NCBI RefSeq assembly: GCF_020523605.1 | Contig: NZ_JAJAQI010000041.1 | Location: forward strand, 1-52,475 | Origin: Roseicella aerolata | Lineage (GTDB): Bacteria > Pseudomonadota > Alphaproteobacteria > Acetobacterales > Acetobacteraceae | Direction of reading: 5' to 3' | DNA: 52,475 bases | In this document: piece by piece, positions 48,999-52,475 of the stretch | Layout: each line of letters opens with the position of its first letter | Position numbering within the stretch: the first letter of the stretch is position 1 | Notes under the pieces: generated by a model | Database searches by the model: none | Told to the model about the DNA's origin: nothing | Seen by the model: the letters and a program-made list of their open reading frames with translations, nothing else | Position numbers and translations under genes: made by a program

Positions 48999-49319
48999 TT
49001 GCGCTCCCGTCCCTCCCCGGCTGCCGCCGCCCCGCCTGTGAGGTGCCTTGGCCCCTGCCGCATCCCGCGCCGAGGGCTGACCCGCAGGCGTTCCGGGAGC
49101 GGGAGCCGGGCGGCACGGGCGGCGAGGGCCGGTTCCGGCGGTTTCCGTTCTGCCCCGGCGGGCAGGCGTCCAGGATGCCCGGCGAGCCCCCACCTGCGGG
49201 GGTGTCCGATGTACGGGCACATCCCCGTCGTCACCGATGGCTTCGGCCCGTCCGTTAAGGCGCTCGGGGCGGGCCTGCAACTGGCAGGACGCTGGATGTG
49301 CGGGTGACGGTGGCCCGCC
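48999..49319. other. Gene-free convergent stretch
   Basis: No gene is supported in these 321 bases between rlpA-like and the lipocalin gene. A CCCCC-ACCTG-CGGGGG hairpin near 49189-49202 may stop transcription from either side. Nothing else was recognised. Confidence 0.4.
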
Positions 49320-49703
49320 CTACCCCACCCTTTCCCAGGCCAGTTCCAGGTGGTTCATGACCCCCTGCACCATCCGCGGCGGCGGGCTCAGCACCACGCG
49401 CTCCCCCTCCCACCGCACCTGCCGCACCTGGTCCGTGCCGATGCGGTTCGGGGGATGGGCCGCGTCCACGCGCGTGGACAGGACCTGGCCGTCGAAGCGC
49501 CAGGTGCCGGTATAGGCCACCCAGAAGCGCGTCTCGCCCTCGGCCGGGGGACGGCTGTCGCCGAGGGCGGCCATCATCCGCTCCTCCCCGAACTGCACCG
49601 TGCCGATCGGCGCCGGGCCGAATTCCGAGGGGATGACCCGCCCCTCCGGATCCCGCGCCGTCACCTGCACCAGGCGCCAGATGCCGATCAGCCTCTCCTT
49701 CAT
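49320..49703 (-). CDS. Lipocalin-like domain protein
   Basis: A 127-residue protein with the lipocalin-like (Lipocalin_5) pattern: KERLIGIWRLVQVTARDPEGRVI, then ERMMAALGDSRPPAEGE, a central VAYTGTWRFDGQVLSTRVDAAHPP and the closing LSPPPRMVQGVMNHLELAWERV. No signal peptide. The ribosome site GGGAGGAATGGG lies within crcB, and the ATG overlaps the crcB stop (ATGA). The function is unknown; a small hydrophobic ligand is likely from the fold. Confidence 0.75.
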   Translation of the reverse strand: MKERLIGIWRLVQVTARDPEGRVIPSEFGPAPIGTVQFGEERMMAALGDSRPPAEGETRFWVAYTGTWRFDGQVLSTRVDAAHPPNRIGTDQVRQVRWEGERVVLSPPPRMVQGVMNHLELAWERVG

Positions 49704-50083
49704 CCCATTCCTCCCATGCGGCGCGCCAGCGCGTAGCAGATTGCGAAACCGGCGAGGCCGAGCGCGAGGCTCGCCGCGACATAGAGCAGGGCGAGCGACC
49801 AGTGGCGCTGCCAGAGCAGCCCGGTCTCCAGGCTGAAGGCACTGAAGGTGGTGAAGCCGCCGAGCAGGCCGGTGACCAGCAGCAGCCGCCAGGCGCCGCC
49901 GATGCCCAGGCCACCCAGCAGCCCGATCGCCGCGCTGCCCAGCAGGTTCACCAGCAGCGTCCCCCAGGGAAAGGCGGCGCCGAAGGCCTGGGCGGACAGC
50001 GTGGAGACCAGGAAGCGCAGCACGGAGCCGAGCGCGCCGCCGGCCGCGACGAGCAGCAGCTGGCCGAAGGTGAGCGTCGTCAT
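49700..50083 (-). CDS. crcB: Fluoride efflux transporter CrcB (Fluc)
   Basis: A 127-residue membrane protein with four helices. Signatures are GGALGSVLRFLVS near the start, WGTLLVNLLGS with the conserved Asn, and GLLGGFTTFSAFSLE with the pore phenylalanines. It works as a dual-topology dimer exporting F-. It overlaps both neighbours by four bases, so it lacks room for its own fluoride riboswitch and must be expressed with rarA. Confidence 0.9.
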   Translation of the reverse strand: MTTLTFGQLLLVAAGGALGSVLRFLVSTLSAQAFGAAFPWGTLLVNLLGSAAIGLLGGLGIGGAWRLLLVTGLLGGFTTFSAFSLETGLLWQRHWSLALLYVAASLALGLAGFAICYALARRMGGMG

Positions 50084-51435
50084 CCACGAGCCTTCCTCGC
50101 GCGCAGCGCGGCCCAGTGGCGCAGCCGCTCGCCGATGGCGGCCTCAGCGCCGCGATCGGTCGGTCTGTAGAATTGCTGACGCGGCATGCCGTCCGGGAAA
50201 TAGTTTGCCCCGGAGAAACCCTCCGCCTCGTCATGGTCATAGGCATAGCCGGCGCCGTAGCCCAGCTCCTTCATCAGCTTCGTCGGCGCGTTCAGGATGT
50301 GCGCGGGCGGCATCAGGCTGCCGGTCTCCTTCGCCGCGCGCCGCGCCTGGCCCCAGGCGGCATAGACGGCATTCGACTTGGGCGCGGTGCCGAGATGCAC
50401 GACGAGTTGCGCGAGCGCCAGCTCGCCCTCCGGGCTGCCGAGGCGCTCATAGGTCTCCCAGGCGGCGATCGCCAGCGGCAGGGCGCGCGGATCGGCCATG
50501 CCGACATCCTCGGCGGCGAAGCGCGTCAGGCGGCGGGCGATGTAGCGCGGGTCCTCCCCGCCCTGCAGCATGCGCGCGAACCAGTAGAGCGCGGCATCGG
50601 GATCCGAGCCGCGCAGCGACTTATGGAGGGCGCTGATGAGGTTGTAGTGCTCCTCCCGGTCCTTGTCGTAGAGCGCGGCGCGGCGCGCCAGCAGCTCGGC
50701 AAGGCCGGCGGGGTCGAGCGGCGCCGCATCCACGGGCAGCGCCAGCAATTGCTCGGCAAGGTTCAGCAGGTAGCGCCCATCGCCATCGGCCATGGCGCGC
50801 AGCGTGGCGCGCGCGGCGTCATCCAGCGGCAGCGGCCGGCCGGCCTCCGCCTCGGCGCGCGCCAGCAGCAGGTCGAGCGCCGCGTCGTCCAGCCGCCGCA
50901 GCACCAGCACCTGGCAGCGCGAGAGCAGCGCGCCATTGAGGGCGAAGGACGGATTCTCGGTGGTGGCGCCGACCAGCGTGACGGTGCCGTCCTCCACCAC
51001 CGGCAGGAAGCCGTCCTGCTGCGCGCGGTTGAAGCGATGGATCTCATCGACGAAGAGCAGCGTCCCCTGCCCCGCCCGCCGCCTTGCCCTCGCCTCGTCG
51101 AAGGTGCGCTTGAGGTCGGCGACGCCGGAGAAGACGGCGGAGAGCGAGACGAAGACGAGGCCCGCGCGCTGCGCCAGCAGCCGGGCGATGGTGGTCTTCC
51201 CCACCCCCGGCGGCCCCCAGAGGATGAGCGAGGCCAGGCTGCCGCGCGCCAGCATGCCGGAGAGCGCGCCCTGCGGTCCCAGCAGGTGGTCCTGCCCGAC
51301 CACCTCCTCCAGGCTGCGCGGCCGCAGCCGATCGGCGAGCGGGCGCGGGCCGTCCGGGGCGGGTTCGGGCGGTGGCTCGGGCGGGCCGCCGAAGAGGTCG
51401 GCGGCGGGCGGGGTCTCGGCGGGACGGCGGGCCAT
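50080..51435 (-). CDS. rarA: Replication-associated recombination protein A (RarA/MgsA)
   Basis: A 451-residue AAA+ ATPase acting at stalled replication forks. After a Pro-rich N-terminus it shows LADRLRPRSLEEVVGQDHLLG, Walker A GPPGVGKTT, Walker B LLFVDEIHRFN, sensor 1 GATTENPSF and the arginine finger region LLSRC. The C-terminal tetramerisation domain holds SALHKSLRGSDPDAALYW and MKELGYGAGYAYDHDE. The start is either ATG 51435 or ATG 51447. It heads the rarA-crcB-lipocalin operon. Confidence 0.9.
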   Translation of the reverse strand: MARRPAETPPAADLFGGPPEPPPEPAPDGPRPLADRLRPRSLEEVVGQDHLLGPQGALSGMLARGSLASLILWGPPGVGKTTIARLLAQRAGLVFVSLSAVFSGVADLKRTFDEARARRRAGQGTLLFVDEIHRFNRAQQDGFLPVVEDGTVTLVGATTENPSFALNGALLSRCQVLVLRRLDDAALDLLLARAEAEAGRPLPLDDAARATLRAMADGDGRYLLNLAEQLLALPVDAAPLDPAGLAELLARRAALYDKDREEHYNLISALHKSLRGSDPDAALYWFARMLQGGEDPRYIARRLTRFAAEDVGMADPRALPLAIAAWETYERLGSPEGELALAQLVVHLGTAPKSNAVYAAWGQARRAAKETGSLMPPAHILNAPTKLMKELGYGAGYAYDHDEAEGFSGANYFPDGMPRQQFYRPTDRGAEAAIGERLRHWAALRARKARG

Positions 51436-51509
51436 TCCGGGGAGCATAGGCCGGGCGTCACGCGGCGGCGAGGCCGGGCACCCGCGGCGGGCCCGGGCGT
51501 TGCCGGGCC

Positions 51510-51761
51510 ATGCATCTCCTCAACGAGCTGGCGCCCCACTGCGCCTTCCTGACGCTTGCGCTGCTGGCCGGGCTGGTCGCGGCGCTGTCGCTGCGCCGGC
51601 AGGAGGCGGCGCCGGCAGCCGCGCTGAATCTGGGCGCGGCGGTGTTCCTCGGGCAGTTCGTCGGCTTCGTGGCGCTGGCCGGGCTGGGCCTGCCGGCAAC
51701 CCTCGCCCAGGGGGCAGCGCTGACGCTGGGGGCGGCGGCGGCCTGGACGGAGCCGGCATAG
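51510..51761 (+). CDS. Hypothetical small membrane protein
   Basis: An 83-residue, alanine/leucine-rich protein with two predicted membrane helices (about 12-29, FLTLALLAGLVAALSL, and about 44-70, AVFLGQFVGFVALAGLG). I recognise no family. It starts 74 bases from the divergent rarA. Hydrophobic composition and clean ends make it plausible, but high-GC DNA can produce such frames by chance. Confidence 0.45.
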   Translation: MHLLNELAPHCAFLTLALLAGLVAALSLRRQEAAPAAALNLGAAVFLGQFVGFVALAGLGLPATLAQGAALTLGAAAAWTEPA

Positions 51762-51933
51762 ATGCGCGCCGGCACGTGCCGGCGCCAGGCTTGATCACAG
51801 GGCGGGATGGCAGGACGCGCCCCCGGCCGCGGACCGATCTCTGCCCGGCGCGCATGGAGGCAATGGCCGGCAGATCGCAGATCCAGGCTGGTACGCCATG
51901 GCGACCGGCCGCTTCCTCGGGGTGGTCTTCCGC

Positions 51934-52356
51934 ATGTCGGATGCGATGCAACTGGAGCGTTTCGTGGTGGCGCAGGATCCCGTGCTGGATCAGGTGCGAC
52001 GGGAACTGGCAGCAGGGCGCAAGCGCACGCACTGGATGTGGTTCATCTTCCCGCAATTGCGCGGCCTGGGACACAGCGCCATGGCGCAGCACTACGGCCT
52101 CGCCTCCCTGGCGGAGGCGCGGGCCTATCTGGCCCATCCGCTGCTGGGACCGCGGCTGGAGGAATGCACCGCGCTGGTGAACGCCGTGCAGGGCCACTCC
52201 GCGCATGCGATCTTCGGCAGCCCGGACGACATGAAGTTCCGGTCCTGCATGACGCTTTTCGCGGCGGCGCGGCCGGGCGGGACGCCCTTCCAGGCGGCCC
52301 TTGACCGCTATTTCCGTGGCGAGCCCGACCCGCGCACGCTGACGCTGCTGGCCTAG
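51934..52356 (+). CDS. DUF1810 domain protein
   Basis: A 140-residue protein of the DUF1810 family. The conserved features are LERFVVAQDP, KRTHWMWFIFPQLRGLGHS, AMAQHYGLASLAEARAYLAHPLLGPRL and DDMKFRSCMTLFAAA. The ATG at 51934 is chosen because the family starts at SDAMQLERFV; an ATG at 51898 would add 12 residues. The family's fold and function are not established to my knowledge. Its TAG stop directly precedes an IS-like end. Confidence 0.8.
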   Translation: MSDAMQLERFVVAQDPVLDQVRRELAAGRKRTHWMWFIFPQLRGLGHSAMAQHYGLASLAEARAYLAHPLLGPRLEECTALVNAVQGHSAHAIFGSPDDMKFRSCMTLFAAARPGGTPFQAALDRYFRGEPDPRTLTLLA

Positions 52357-52357
52357 C

Positions 52358-52475
52358 AGGCTGCTGAAAAGCGCGCAGGATCGGCGGGTGCGGTAGGCTC
52401 CGGCGGACCTTCCATGCGCCCGCTGCCGCGTGGCGGCTGCCAGAAACACGTTTCCGGCGCCAGCGGCGCTCCCTT
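52358..52475. mobile_element. Possible left end of another insertion sequence
   Basis: Right after the DUF1810 stop the sequence reads CAGGCTGCTGAAAAGCGCGC, which resembles the terminal repeats (CAGGCTGCTGAAAA) seen on several transposons, for example IS1182-like ones. No transposase is visible before the window ends, so this rests on about 15 bases. Confidence 0.3.

Noticed and set aside
50084-50130. Fluoride riboswitch before crcB
   Set aside because: crcB overlaps the rarA stop codon, leaving no untranslated leader.
1-52475. CRISPR array, tRNA, rRNA or prophage genes
   Set aside because: I looked for regularly spaced direct repeats, tRNA arms with CCA-type ends, rRNA motifs and phage structural genes, and saw none.

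Overview
The window is GC-rich throughout (well above 65% by eye) and reads as chromosomal DNA of an alphaproteobacterium, most likely an Acetobacteraceae member of the Roseomonas type. The signs are a mitochondrial-type ATP12 chaperone and COQ9 protein, two Bug-family periplasmic binding proteins, abundant GTG starts, tightly overlapping ATGA gene junctions and short S21. The taxonomic call is inference. No rRNA, tRNA or CRISPR array is visible.

Layout. 1-369: the edge of an IS5-type insertion sequence abuts the 3' end of a sugar ABC binding-protein gene, followed by a 3-hydroxyisobutyrate dehydrogenase-like gene. 1390-6295: alpha-E / circularly permuted ATP-grasp pair, then a divergent TPP enzyme with a PPOX flavoprotein. 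6296-7336: a RES / Xre-MbcA toxin-antitoxin pair with promoter and operator candidates. 7517-10675: DUF3750 protein, GH1-type hydrolase and a TylF-like methyltransferase. 10874-12525: AtzE amidase with its small AtzG-like partner. 12671-16718: PsiF-like peptide, a LOV (blue-light) hybrid histidine kinase and an AsmA protein. 16780-18303: COQ9, peptide deformylase and ribosomal protein S21. 18523-22016: GST, metallo-hydrolase, CMD-family protein and class V aminotransferase. 22816-24843: two Bug receptors. 25051-26526: RhlE-type RNA helicase with a long structured leader. 26967-32428: LLM oxidoreductase, PEP-mutase/isocitrate-lyase-fold enzyme, MmgE/PrpD protein, PRISE-type reductase and a cyclase-family hydrolase. 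32615-33160: DUF4142 lipoprotein.

33161-43282 holds the clearest pathway: an assimilatory nitrate operon. An AT-rich promoter island and a structured leader precede a NarK-type transporter, NirB, NirD, NasA, a siroheme-pathway methyltransferase and a PP2C-kinase fusion. Nitrate is imported, reduced to nitrite by NasA and to ammonium by NirBD. The methyltransferase feeds siroheme synthesis for NirB. The leader carries two hairpins with identical AAAGGC hexaloops, the pattern expected of an ANTAR (NasT/NasR-type) antitermination target. The fused phosphatase-kinase is the least understood member.

43425-52356: acylphosphatase with ATP12 chaperone; a second, large AsmA protein with an RluA pseudouridine synthase; an RlpA-like protein; a tight rarA-crcB-lipocalin operon; a small membrane protein and a DUF1810 protein. 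The last 100 bases may be another IS end.

Across the window a composite palindromic repeat beginning TAGAGCAGATCGC occurs five times. In three copies its first three bases are the stop codon of the preceding gene. A second hairpin repeat sits in two convergent gaps. I see no wholly new multi-gene system. The items most worth testing are the stop-codon-abutting repeats, the twin-hexaloop leader, the siroheme methyltransferase with a decayed dehydrogenase domain, and the LOV kinase.
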